Assembly (NCBI GenBank): GCA_903916255.1
Contig: CAIWVW010000145.1
Location: 1-57,677 of the forward strand
Direction of reading: 5' to 3'
Length of the DNA: 57,677 nucleotides
DNA from: an uncultured Bacteroidota bacterium
GTDB lineage: Bacteria; Bacteroidota; Bacteroidia; JABEUT01
The translations under genes and the position numbers were made by a program. Of this stretch, positions 8,805 to 17,675 are shown in pieces. Below the pieces are notes generated by a model. That model searched no databases and was not told where the DNA came from. It saw nothing but the letters and a program-made list of their open reading frames with translations. Within the stretch, counting starts at the first letter, position 1; the number at the start of each line of letters is the position of its first letter.

Positions 8805-9998
8805 TTATCTCTTTAGAATTTGCTCACTAAAAGAATCATATTTAAAATTAACTATTTCCCCTGTTATAATATATTGAACTGCCTGTTCGATTACATCTAA
8901 AGGAGCTATAAACCACTCCCTCGGTGTGTGTCGGTTGCCATCTTTATCGAATATATCAATATTTAAACATGCCTTTCCAAAAAAATTATGAAGTAACAAT
9001 TCCAATTTTTGTGGATTCATGTTAAAACACTTGTAAGTAATTACGATTCTAACTTCTGCCATTAAATATGTTGGCTCCTGTTTCGCATTTTTAGTTCTCT
9101 CCTCAACTGAAACTTTTGAGAAGCCTATTTTATAGAGATTACGTATTTCCTTTATTTCTTCCTTGTCACTCTTGGATTTTAATATATATATGTACCCTGC
9201 TTCCTTATCTTCATCAGTTATATTGCTAAATTTCTCAATAAACTTTTCGTTTACTTTATCCACATTCTCTGACACGGATTTACCATTAGCTAATAGCACC
9301 TTGTACAAGGAACGATAAAGCATATTTGATTCTGTGCCATTCTCAAAAATAACTCTTGTCCTACCATCTTTTCTAATTCGAGGACCGCTCTTGAATTGTT
9401 GGACTTCCTTTTCAAAAGCCACCTTTTCAAGTAAAAGTAAAATACCATTATGAACATAAAAATCCCCCTCCCTTAAATTATCCTCTTTAAATTGCAACAA
9501 TTTCCGTTTGCCATTTTTCAGGTCATTTTGGACCTCTTTGAAAATGGATTCATATTTATTAAAATCTTTACAAGATTTACGGCGAGCAACAAAATCCGCG
9601 CTTGCCCTTTCATCCACACTGGATATATGTTTTAAATCGTATAAACCTTCTGAATTACCACCAAGCAAGTCCAAACTATCATCATTCAAAATGTCATCTA
9701 AAGAATTATATTCTTTAAGCTCATAATGAAGCAAACTATACTTGTCATATTCTTTAAGAAGTTCCATCTTCAGAGGATTCTCCCTTAGAGATTTAAGTCG
9801 GGAAAATAATTGATGTTCTTGAATCCCTTTGCCTTGTTCAGGCTCTCTTGTATTCTTTTCATAGAAATCATTAATTTCCTGAAATGATGCAACAAGCCTT
9901 TCGTCTTCATTTCTAGGGGGAGAAGTTGAAGGCTTTACATTCAATATTCCGTATGGGTCGGAAGCAAATATTTCATCCAAAACAGTTTTCTTATCCAT
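8805..9998 (-). CDS. GIY-YIG (T5orf172/MUG113-type) nuclease
   Basis: This 397-residue protein has a helical N-terminal region, a middle domain at about 178-235 containing VIFENGTESNMLYRSL, and a C-terminal GIY-YIG domain. The nuclease motifs are GYIYIL at 268-273, LYKIGFS at 288-294, the arginine in VEERT (R301), the glutamate in KLELLLHNFF (E333), and EWF at 361-363. The ATG overlaps the helicase stop by eight bases (ATGGATAA), so translation is probably coupled. The gene likely supplies one DNA-cleaving activity of the adjacent methyltransferase/helicase system. Family call is firm; the role in restriction is inferred from context. Confidence 0.85.
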   Translation of the reverse strand: MDKKTVLDEIFASDPYGILNVKPSTSPPRNEDERLVASFQEINDFYEKNTREPEQGKGIQEHQLFSRLKSLRENPLKMELLKEYDKYSLLHYELKEYNSLDDILNDDSLDLLGGNSEGLYDLKHISSVDERASADFVARRKSCKDFNKYESIFKEVQNDLKNGKRKLLQFKEDNLREGDFYVHNGILLLLEKVAFEKEVQQFKSGPRIRKDGRTRVIFENGTESNMLYRSLYKVLLANGKSVSENVDKVNEKFIEKFSNITDEDKEAGYIYILKSKSDKEEIKEIRNLYKIGFSKVSVEERTKNAKQEPTYLMAEVRIVITYKCFNMNPQKLELLLHNFFGKACLNIDIFDKDGNRHTPREWFIAPLDVIEQAVQYIITGEIVNFKYDSFSEQILKR

Positions 9999-11919
9999 TG
10001 CCTCTTTTCCTTTTTTCTTCTTTTAGATAAATAATACACTCAGCCATTCTTCTTTCTAAAGGGTCACCTGAATTGAGGCTTGGTTCTTTATCAAATGTCT
10101 TTTTAAATGCAACTATCTTTGGCCACAGAATCCTCGCTTCCTCAAAGTCCATTGTAATTCTCGTGGCTTCTATAGCATCCTGAATTACTTTCAAAACCTT
10201 GGTAGTAACATCTTTCGATAAAATTTCAAATGCCTTTTGGAATGGATTAACTCGGTCAATCATATCAATATGTAAATCATCAATATTTACAAATTGCCCT
10301 GCCATTCTAATAAACCGCTTATCACCTACTTCCTTTATCTCACCATTTTTCACAACTGAATCCACTACCACGTATTGCCGAACTTGTTCAAGTTCATCTT
10401 CGGTTAATTCAGGATAAGTTTGTTTAATGATTTTAGGGATTAACACTTTATTTATTACTTCGGGGTCAACATTCCCTGGCATTGCTCTTAACATTGTATC
10501 ATCCTGCAAAATTTTAGCCTTTAAATCATTCAAATCGGAATCAATAATATTTTTCACACGCTGAGAAGTCGGAGTTTTAAAACCTCGAATTTTGATTTTG
10601 CCGGGTTCGGGTTTATCTTCATCGGACAGCTTTGTTTTAAAAATAAAATTCGGTGCAAGTACTTGTTCCATCAATAATGATGCTGTAATTGCTTTCAGCA
10701 TGTTATTTACGGAAACCTTCACCTCGCTATCAGCAGCATCAGGCTGGGCTATTAAGTTAGTAAATTGTGAATGGGATTTATTAGGGCTGTCCCTTGTTGC
10801 CCGACCAATGATTTGGATAATCTCAGTTAATGAACCTCTGTACCCCACCGTTAATGCATGTTCACAAAAAGGCCAATCAAAACCTTCCTTTGCCATACCT
10901 AAGGCTATTATCAAGTCAATATCATCTACCGAATTAATATTCCTCAAAAAACCAATTACCTTTTCTCTATCCTTGGGATTATCATTTACTAAATCTGCAA
11001 TCTTAATTATTTTTCCATCCGTTGCACGTTTTAAATATATGATGCCAGTTTCAGAATCAACCTTAACAACATCACCAAGAGCATCAAGGATTGTACCAAC
11101 TTCCTGATATTTGTCCTTTGTTGATTCGCCTGCATTAACATTTGGAATATGCAATATCGTTTTTTTATCAGTGTCTAAAATCTCCATTATTGCAGAAGTA
11201 TATTTACCCTGATAAAAATGATAGCCAATACCCAATGATTGTAGGTAGGTGTATCCATTAAGTTGCTCGTAATAATTGTAAGTAACCTTTGTAAACTTTG
11301 CCTCATCTTCGGGCAAAAGTACAGAAACACCATCCCCACGAAAATAGGACCCCGTCATTGCTACAATATGAGCATTTGACTTTTGCATAATGGACCGTAA
11401 TAACTCACCCAACCTACTATCAATATTAGCTGACACATGATGAAATTCATCAATTGCCAAAAGGGTATTATTAAATATTGATTCATCCAATTCTTCAAAT
11501 GCAAAACGAAGGGTAGCATGTGTACAAATCAAAATTTGTTCCTCGTTTTCTAAGAAATTCTTAAATGCTTGTACCTTACTTTTACTACCATCTGAACCCG
11601 GTGTACAAAGATTATACATGTCATTTGGTTGCCAGTTTGCAAAAAAACCAAAACCCTTTAAATTGGTTGGAGCAAATGAGCCTGCAATTGTTTTTTCTGG
11701 AACAGAAATAATGACTTTTTTTATCCCCTGATGGACTAATTTATCTAAAGCAAGAAACATTAATGCTCTTGACTTGCCTGAGGCGGGTGGAGCTTTTAAT
11801 AATATATATTGAGCATCCCTTGCCTGATATGCCTTTTGTTGCATTTCACGCATCCCCAAACTATTTATTTTGGAACTTTGACCAGTTTGGGCGTAGGTTA
11901 CATGTACTATATCAGGCAT
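9991..11919 (-). CDS. SF2 DEAD/DEAH-type helicase of a restriction-like system
   Basis: From the ATG at 11919 the protein has 642 residues. Superfamily 2 motifs are visible: Walker A APPASGKS at 43-50, motif II DEFH at 157-160, motif III AMTGS at 187-191, and motif VI QIIGRATRDS. The C-terminal third is helical and unassigned. The 11919 start is preferred over the upstream in-frame one at 11955 because its ATG overlaps the methyltransferase stop by eight bases (ATGCCTGA), the same geometry as the next junction. No nuclease domain is seen in this protein. It probably acts as an ATP-driven DNA translocase with the methyltransferase and the two nucleases encoded beside it (inference). Confidence 0.88.
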   Translation of the reverse strand: MPDIVHVTYAQTGQSSKINSLGMREMQQKAYQARDAQYILLKAPPASGKSRALMFLALDKLVHQGIKKVIISVPEKTIAGSFAPTNLKGFGFFANWQPNDMYNLCTPGSDGSKSKVQAFKNFLENEEQILICTHATLRFAFEELDESIFNNTLLAIDEFHHVSANIDSRLGELLRSIMQKSNAHIVAMTGSYFRGDGVSVLLPEDEAKFTKVTYNYYEQLNGYTYLQSLGIGYHFYQGKYTSAIMEILDTDKKTILHIPNVNAGESTKDKYQEVGTILDALGDVVKVDSETGIIYLKRATDGKIIKIADLVNDNPKDREKVIGFLRNINSVDDIDLIIALGMAKEGFDWPFCEHALTVGYRGSLTEIIQIIGRATRDSPNKSHSQFTNLIAQPDAADSEVKVSVNNMLKAITASLLMEQVLAPNFIFKTKLSDEDKPEPGKIKIRGFKTPTSQRVKNIIDSDLNDLKAKILQDDTMLRAMPGNVDPEVINKVLIPKIIKQTYPELTEDELEQVRQYVVVDSVVKNGEIKEVGDKRFIRMAGQFVNIDDLHIDMIDRVNPFQKAFEILSKDVTTKVLKVIQDAIEATRITMDFEEARILWPKIVAFKKTFDKEPSLNSGDPLERRMAECIIYLKEEKRKRGNG

Positions 11920-14704
11920 GATTTGTTTTCTTCTTTTTAGGTTTAGGTTGCTCAAAAATTAATTCTCCACTTCGTTCCTTTTCTTCGGCTATCATTTGTT
12001 CGTAGGACTTAAACAAATATTCGAGACGTTCTTCATCATTATCAAATGGCCGGCTTCGGTATGAATGCTCAATTGCTAAGTCTAATTGATGGTGCGCTTC
12101 TTTTAAGTCTTTAGGCATTTTATCAGGGTCGTAAAGTTGGGCAAGTGTTTTTTGAGAATGTTTCTCTCTTTCTTCTAAGATGCAAAAGACATGTCTTTCA
12201 AATTCTTTTTTTTGAATGTCATTAATGATTGGAAAGGGAAATGTATTATATGTGAAATTTACTGAATATCTAAAAGATGTATTCATTCGTGCACTTGTCA
12301 CCGACAGCCATACATTATGCATACGAGAAGATAGTATTGCAAAAATGTATGGTTCAGCATTATTGATAATGAAGGAGGCATTACTAATAATTATATCATT
12401 TTGAATGAACCCCACAGGAACATAATTCCTTCTGCCAGATGTTGTTTTAGGGAATAAAATTTTCGGCGAATCGGAATGTGTTCTATAAAAAAATCGATGT
12501 GGTACTAATGCAGCCTTTTTTGCATCTCTACCTGCACCGAGCCTAAATTCTTTACATTTATTGATTCTTTCCAAAATAGGCGGGATTTTTTTTGCTTCGT
12601 TAACCAATTCATCGTCAATCCATAAACAAAATCTTATTTTATCATTTAAAAAGTCATTGCCACTTAAAAATTTTCTAATAAACTTTTCACCTTCAGGATA
12701 TTTAGATATAATATCCTCTTTTTCTTTTGAATTTAATATAAGATAACCACCATCAAAACCACTACTACCTAAAATCATTTTAGGGAATTTAGAAATCGGT
12801 TCCGTTCTTTGTCGCATAATTACCGAACCCCCACCTGTGATATAGGGTGAGATATTATCTACTATTATAAACCTATTACCGTCATAAATTTTTTTTGAAA
12901 GTTTCTTAATGTTATTATTTTGAATTCCTAAGATTACAACAGAGACACCCGCATTATTTTTAGCGTTATTGCTCCATTTGAAAGATTTATGCGCATAAAA
13001 TATTTCCTGATTATATGATAAAATATAGGGCCATATTAATTCAACCTGCTCACCTTGCGTAATAGAATCTGTAGAAACAAAGGCATATTTTGAAGTAAAT
13101 TTATCAATATAATCCGTAGCTTTTTTAAACCAACAAGCTATATAATCCAAACGTTTCACATTGCCAATTTGTGTAAGAACAATATTAGTATCTTCCTGTT
13201 GAGATTTATTTAATTCTTTTGCTCCCAAATATGGAGGATTCCCTAAGATATAAGTCTCATCACCATCAATTTTAGGACATACTTTTTCCCAATTAATTCT
13301 TGTCGCGTTACCATGAACTATATTACCACCTGCATGTAATGGCAATGTAGGGTTAGTTGTTCCAAAGACTTCTTTAAATTTTAAATTCATTTGGTGTTGG
13401 GCTAACCATAGGGAAAGAGTCGCAATTTCGTGTGCAAAGTCGTCTAACTCGATACCATAAAATTGTGATAATTCTATTCTTGAAAAAAGAGAAACTTGAA
13501 ATGATTTAGCCAATGTTAATTGGCTTTTAGGTATTAGCTCCAATTGATGAGGTTCAAAGCCTGATGCAGCTTTTTGCAGTAATTGTAATTGTTTCAGGAT
13601 TTTTATTTCAAGTTGTCTCAATTCCTTATAAGCTATAATTAAAAAATTGCCGCTACCGCAAGCGGGGTCGAATATTTTAATGTCAGATATTCTATCAAGT
13701 AGTTCATTTAATTTTCTTGGCTCGTTTTTCCCATTCTCAAATTCTTCATTTAATTCATTCAAAAATAAAGGTTCAATGACCTTCATAATATTAGGAACGC
13801 TTGTATAGTGCATTCCCAACCCACCACGATGTTCAGGCGTAATTACAGCCTGAATCATAGAACCAAAAATATCAGGATTAATGGCACTCCAGTTAAGTTC
13901 ACCGCTATCTATAATAGCTTGTCGGCTTCGTCTTGTAAAAATCGGGGCTTTTAGTTTATCTCTAAATAAACCTCCATTCACATAATCAAATCCATTAAGG
14001 TAAGCAGGTAAGTTCTTTCTATGCTTTTTATCAGTATTAAGAACTTCAAAAAGATTATCCAAATATGTGTTCAGGTCGCTTCCATCAGATTGTGTATGTG
14101 ATGCAATGGCATTTGTAAATTGACCTAACTCAAATATCCCTGTATCTTCTGCAAAAAAACAAAATAATAAGCGTGAAAGAAAGACATTGAGGCTATGAAC
14201 TTCTTCTTCTGATGATGTTGGATTATCTTTTTTAATTTCATCGTACAGCTTAGCCATTCGCTCCGCAGCTTTAACATCAGCAGGGTTCTCATTTTGATGC
14301 TGGGTCTTCTCCATCCCTGCCCAGGGCAAAAAGAAATGAACATAATTATCTATTTCTTTGAGTTTAATATCAAGCGTTTCTTCTGTCTTACGGTCAACTG
14401 CTAAAAGATTCTTGTAATCTGTAACAATAATAAACCGAGGGTCATGCTTTAAAAACTTTGGAGACTTTCTAATAATATCAATAGTTTCATGCAAGTCTTC
14501 CGTTTCAAGTTCTTTAAAGAATAGCTTTTTCTTCCAGTCAATTTCACCACTTATTTGTTTGGAAAGATTGAGGTCGCCATTTTGCAATCTTGTAATTATT
14601 CCTTTTGGAATCCCATAAGCCCTTAGTAGGTCATAAATAAAAGTCTCTTTTGAAAAGGACTGAACAACCTCGTGAACTTTTTTTTCTATTTCCGAAATAT
14701 TCAT
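11912..14704 (-). CDS. MmeI-family (class I SAM-dependent) N6-adenine DNA methyltransferase
   Basis: The 930-residue protein has SAM motif I FDPACGSGNFLI at 345-356, the gamma-class catalytic NPPY at 489-492, a helical spacer around 170-300 (SRLLFCFFAEDTGIFE), and a target-recognition-like region at about 650-850. The arrangement matches MmeI/type IIL enzymes. The first 170 residues, where MmeI carries its PD-(D/E)xK nuclease, show no convincing D...ExK set, so this polypeptide probably modifies DNA only. It starts 13 bases after the PD-(D/E)xK gene and its stop overlaps the helicase ATG. The recognition sequence cannot be read. Confidence 0.88.
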   Translation of the reverse strand: MNISEIEKKVHEVVQSFSKETFIYDLLRAYGIPKGIITRLQNGDLNLSKQISGEIDWKKKLFFKELETEDLHETIDIIRKSPKFLKHDPRFIIVTDYKNLLAVDRKTEETLDIKLKEIDNYVHFFLPWAGMEKTQHQNENPADVKAAERMAKLYDEIKKDNPTSSEEEVHSLNVFLSRLLFCFFAEDTGIFELGQFTNAIASHTQSDGSDLNTYLDNLFEVLNTDKKHRKNLPAYLNGFDYVNGGLFRDKLKAPIFTRRSRQAIIDSGELNWSAINPDIFGSMIQAVITPEHRGGLGMHYTSVPNIMKVIEPLFLNELNEEFENGKNEPRKLNELLDRISDIKIFDPACGSGNFLIIAYKELRQLEIKILKQLQLLQKAASGFEPHQLELIPKSQLTLAKSFQVSLFSRIELSQFYGIELDDFAHEIATLSLWLAQHQMNLKFKEVFGTTNPTLPLHAGGNIVHGNATRINWEKVCPKIDGDETYILGNPPYLGAKELNKSQQEDTNIVLTQIGNVKRLDYIACWFKKATDYIDKFTSKYAFVSTDSITQGEQVELIWPYILSYNQEIFYAHKSFKWSNNAKNNAGVSVVILGIQNNNIKKLSKKIYDGNRFIIVDNISPYITGGGSVIMRQRTEPISKFPKMILGSSGFDGGYLILNSKEKEDIISKYPEGEKFIRKFLSGNDFLNDKIRFCLWIDDELVNEAKKIPPILERINKCKEFRLGAGRDAKKAALVPHRFFYRTHSDSPKILFPKTTSGRRNYVPVGFIQNDIIISNASFIINNAEPYIFAILSSRMHNVWLSVTSARMNTSFRYSVNFTYNTFPFPIINDIQKKEFERHVFCILEEREKHSQKTLAQLYDPDKMPKDLKEAHHQLDLAIEHSYRSRPFDNDEERLEYLFKSYEQMIAEEKERSGELIFEQPKPKKKKTNHA

Positions 14705-14717
14705 TTGCTTACCATTT

Positions 14718-15620
14718 TTATTCGATAACCTGCCTAATAAGACTCATTATATATTCAAGGTTACTATCATCTTTAACAAGTATTTTATATGACCCATTAC
14801 CCCAGCGCTCTTTAGTAGCATCTTGACCTATTTTTTTAGTATCATTCAACTCGCCATTACCTGCAAGTATTAATATTTTCAAGCTTTTATTCTGAACAAC
14901 AATATATAAGATATTCTTGGTTTTCTTAAAAGCAATGTAAACTTTCTTTGGTTCAATTTCAATACCGCTTTGTAAATTAAGTATAGCAGTTTTGAATTTT
15001 TCATACAATTCGACAGTAGATTCAGAGGCTTTTATTAAATGGTCTTGCTCTGTATATACCTTTATTTCTTTGCTTACATTTTTTAAGACATTACTCCTTC
15101 GGGCGATGGGTTTTATACTTTCTGCCGAAGGAGTTTTCTTGATAGGATTAATGGCAATTATATTATTATCATATTGGGTGATTTCCCACAATTCAATTGC
15201 TATGTCTTTAAAATTAGTTGCTCTGATTTGTATATCCGTGAAACTAGTAGAGACGAAAACAACACGGGTCTGGTCCCATTCAATTTCTTTCAATTTTAAT
15301 GAACGATTAAGGCTTTCATTGTATGCGACAATAAAATCTGCTTTATTTTCTAACATTAAACTAAGATATGTCATACCTTGGTCAAATACACTATTATTCT
15401 TATCCCTCTTATATTCAATAATAATAAAGGCATTATTTTGGTTGTCAAATGCAAGAGTATCAATGCGCCTATCCTTAACTGAAAACTCTGATTTTACCAC
15501 CTCATAGGCCATTATTTCAATAAGGTTTTCTTCAAATATCTTTTGAATATCCCTTTCAAGATTAAATACCTTCTCTTTAACTACTGTGAGTTTACCTCCC
15601 TGATTGAAATATAATATCAT
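14718..15620 (-). CDS. PD-(D/E)xK nuclease-like protein with DUF5655-like C-terminus
   Basis: The 300-residue protein has a nuclease-like N-terminal half: D54 in RRIDTLAF, then E69-x-K71 in IIIEYKRD, then a QxxxY-type helix (Q81, Y85), the usual order in RecB/NucS-like folds. The C-terminal half contains KKVYIAFKKTKN and ends in a small alpha/beta domain resembling DUF5655. It is the first gene of the tight six-gene operon and ends 13 bases before the methyltransferase. I infer that it is a restriction or nicking subunit. It could instead be a DNA-end-binding accessory factor. Confidence 0.72.
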   Translation of the reverse strand: MILYFNQGGKLTVVKEKVFNLERDIQKIFEENLIEIMAYEVVKSEFSVKDRRIDTLAFDNQNNAFIIIEYKRDKNNSVFDQGMTYLSLMLENKADFIVAYNESLNRSLKLKEIEWDQTRVVFVSTSFTDIQIRATNFKDIAIELWEITQYDNNIIAINPIKKTPSAESIKPIARRSNVLKNVSKEIKVYTEQDHLIKASESTVELYEKFKTAILNLQSGIEIEPKKVYIAFKKTKNILYIVVQNKSLKILILAGNGELNDTKKIGQDATKERWGNGSYKILVKDDSNLEYIMSLIRQVIE

Positions 15621-15677
15621 GCTTTCTTTAATATATTGCGGTAAAAATACTCAAATTGAGATAACTTTAATTTATTT

Positions 15678-16235
15678 TCACTTCAATTTGTTATTAACCA
15701 TTTCCTCAATTTCCGAATAGTTTACACCGTACTCTTTAAGTTTATTGTATGTACTCATAATATTTGACTTCAGATTATCCTCTGCCTGCTCTATTTTAAA
15801 AGTCATTTTATTAAACTCCAGTTCCTCGTCTGTATATCTTCCATTACGTAATAGAAGCAAATCTTTATCAGAATAGTTAATCGGCAGTTGAATTGAACGT
15901 AATATCCTGTCATTTGGAAAGAACCAAGTTTGACAATAGAAGGTAAGTATTCCAACAGTGATAGTGCCCTGAGTAACTTTAAATTCAGGCTCTGTATCTG
16001 TAATGCCTTTAACTATGTCAAGAAAGTAGAAGTATTTAACTGCAATTTTTGCGCCCCCACCAGTAGTTTTGCATGGTAAATATAATTCCATCCCCGGAAG
16101 GACAATAGTAATTTTACCATTGGTTACTGTAATCTCACAAATAATTTTTATCTCTTTTGCCCGTTTTCCCTTTGCAGCCTTAAACTTCTTTAGATTAACA
16201 AGTAGTTCTTTACGAGAGACAGTAAATGTAACCAT
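15678..16235 (-). CDS. Hypothetical protein, 185 aa (weakly sliding-clamp-like)
   Basis: The N-terminal region (FTVSRKELLVNLKKFK, then ITVTNGKITIVLPGMEL) alternates helix and strands in a way loosely reminiscent of a beta-clamp (DnaN) domain, but length and motifs do not allow a call. The C-terminus is helical and charged. No signal peptide is seen. It lies 57 bp upstream of the nuclease-led operon in the same direction, and 37 bp after the DUF5681-like gene. Function unknown. Confidence 0.6.
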   Translation of the reverse strand: MVTFTVSRKELLVNLKKFKAAKGKRAKEIKIICEITVTNGKITIVLPGMELYLPCKTTGGGAKIAVKYFYFLDIVKGITDTEPEFKVTQGTITVGILTFYCQTWFFPNDRILRSIQLPINYSDKDLLLLRNGRYTDEELEFNKMTFKIEQAEDNLKSNIMSTYNKLKEYGVNYSEIEEMVNNKLK

Positions 16236-16272
16236 ACCAAGTAAGATTTATGATAAGGGTAAAAATAAGAAA

Positions 16273-16620
16273 TTACTCGGATGTATTATTTCCATCTTTT
16301 GAGATATAAGGAATTGTCCTACCAAATAGAATTTTCATATACGGCTCTATGTATTTAAACTCACCATCATAATCAGCACTTCGGAATGCATTGGCAATAA
16401 TTCGCCTGATTATTGGCTCAGTTTTAGAATTTGCCAGGGTTTCTACCTCCTGATGTGTCATAAACATAACTTCGGCGGTCATGGTGGCAATAAGGGGCTT
16501 TGTATAGCCCAATTCCTTTAAAATGGTAACATAAGAGCGGGGCCTGCCCAGTGCGTTCCCACTTTGACCCTTTTGCCATTTATATTGTTCTAAATGGTCA
16601 TATCGTGGATTCTTATTCAT
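16273..16620 (-). CDS. DUF5681-like small DNA-packaging-type protein
   Basis: The N-terminus YKWQKGQSGNALGRPRS matches the W(K/Q)KGQSGNPxGRP signature of DUF5681 proteins, which are often found near phage terminases. The remaining residues of the 115 are helical, with a TPE-like acidic and Arg-rich helix. No terminase large subunit is present in the element, so packaging is not supported; it may be a relic or a DNA-binding accessory. It is transcribed with the element's other minus-strand genes. Confidence 0.65.
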   Translation of the reverse strand: MNKNPRYDHLEQYKWQKGQSGNALGRPRSYVTILKELGYTKPLIATMTAEVMFMTHQEVETLANSKTEPIIRRIIANAFRSADYDGEFKYIEPYMKILFGRTIPYISKDGNNTSE

Positions 16621-16765
16621 CTATATTCGATAATCGATTATTTACTGGAAAAAGCCGAAAGAAGTATATTACTCCTTCCGACCTGCTAAAATTTATTTTT
16701 GTTATGGGTGTACATTAAGGCTGAAGGAATTGCGTGTATAATAATCTTGAAAGGGTTTAATTACA

Positions 16766-17239
16766 TTAACTCTGATTGTTAGCCATTGAATTTTCAAGTA
16801 AAATATCATAATCAGCGTTATTTTTTAGCATATACTTACTTACATAATAGTTAGCGCCTAAGTTACTATCATAGGGTCTTATAACTGTATTGTTATAACT
16901 TTTACCGTTACCACCTTTAGTAACTACCTGCCAAGCTTTTTTAATTACCTCCGCTATATCCTTTACTATACTGGAGGGACTAATACTTACTAAAGCATGT
17001 ATATGATAACCTACCCTGCTATCAAAAGGTTCAGCTACCCAAAATATCCTTGCATTGCCATACTTAGTATTAAGAAAGGAATGTAACCTATCCGCAGCTC
17101 TCCTTGCTTGGTTCATAGTTAAGGAATACTTAGTTGAAAGAGTACAAAAGCAATCCCAAGTCATAGTATTTAAGAAATCAGCATAAGCAATACTATTCTT
17201 GGTTAAGTATAAACCAGAGGTACTAGTATATGTTTTCAT
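16766..17239 (-). CDS. HUH-superfamily Rep-like endonuclease
   Basis: The 157-residue protein has a rolling-circle replication initiator layout: motif 1-like FCTLSTKYSL near residue 31, the metal-binding HUH motif H79-I-H81 in GYHIHALV, and a catalytic YxxxK motif (Y131 and K135) in NYYVSKYML. Such proteins nick one strand and join covalently through the tyrosine. The short length, without a helicase domain, suits small phage or plasmid Rep proteins that borrow host helicases. Together with the integrase and HTH gene it suggests the excised circle can replicate or be mobilised as single-stranded DNA (inference). Confidence 0.75.
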   Translation of the reverse strand: MKTYTSTSGLYLTKNSIAYADFLNTMTWDCFCTLSTKYSLTMNQARRAADRLHSFLNTKYGNARIFWVAEPFDSRVGYHIHALVSISPSSIVKDIAEVIKKAWQVVTKGGNGKSYNNTVIRPYDSNLGANYYVSKYMLKNNADYDILLENSMANNQS

Positions 17240-17286
17240 ATCTTCTATTATTCATTATGTTTATCAGGGACTTAACCTGCTTTAAA

Positions 17287-17574
17287 TTATTTGGTTTTAG
17301 TTGCAAAAGGTTTAACATATCCTTTGTTCAGGTGGGCCTCAACATCACTTAGTTTATATTGGATTTTATGCCCGTGTTGTGAGAATGGTAGAATACCATT
17401 ATCCCGGTAGTTTTGGAGTGTCCTGCTGCTTACATTCAGCATTATACACACCTCCTTATTGTTGAGCCATTGTTCCTGGGATGGCTTGCTTGCTTTGATA
17501 ATAAAATTGTTAATTGCATCCAGCTTCGTTAAAAGTTGCTGATATACTTCTTTGGGAATAACTACTGCATCCAT
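17287..17574 (-). CDS. Helix-turn-helix excisionase-like protein
   Basis: The 95-residue protein contains the Bacteroidota HTH_17 pattern: WLNNKEVCIMLNVSSRTLQNYR followed by GILPFSQHGHKIQYKLSDVEAHL (two adjacent segments at about residues 36-82), a winged MerR-like DNA-binding fold. Short proteins of this type are common next to integrases in Bacteroidota elements and act as excisionases or regulators. The gene lies upstream of the Rep-like gene in the same direction and about 100 bp after the gene co-transcribed with the integrase. Confidence 0.8.
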   Translation of the reverse strand: MDAVVIPKEVYQQLLTKLDAINNFIIKASKPSQEQWLNNKEVCIMLNVSSRTLQNYRDNGILPFSQHGHKIQYKLSDVEAHLNKGYVKPFATKTK

Positions 17575-17675
17575 AATATAGAATTATGATGCAAATTTCA
17601 GCAATAGGAAACGGTGGTTATGGAAAAATGCCACAAAAATGAATTGATACAATTTTCCGCTAGCGTATATGGCTA

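Noticed and set aside
7125-15620. BREX or DISARM system
   Set aside because: No PglZ, BrxC-like ATPase, Lon-like protease, DUF1998 or PLD gene is present; only a methyltransferase and helicase are shared features.
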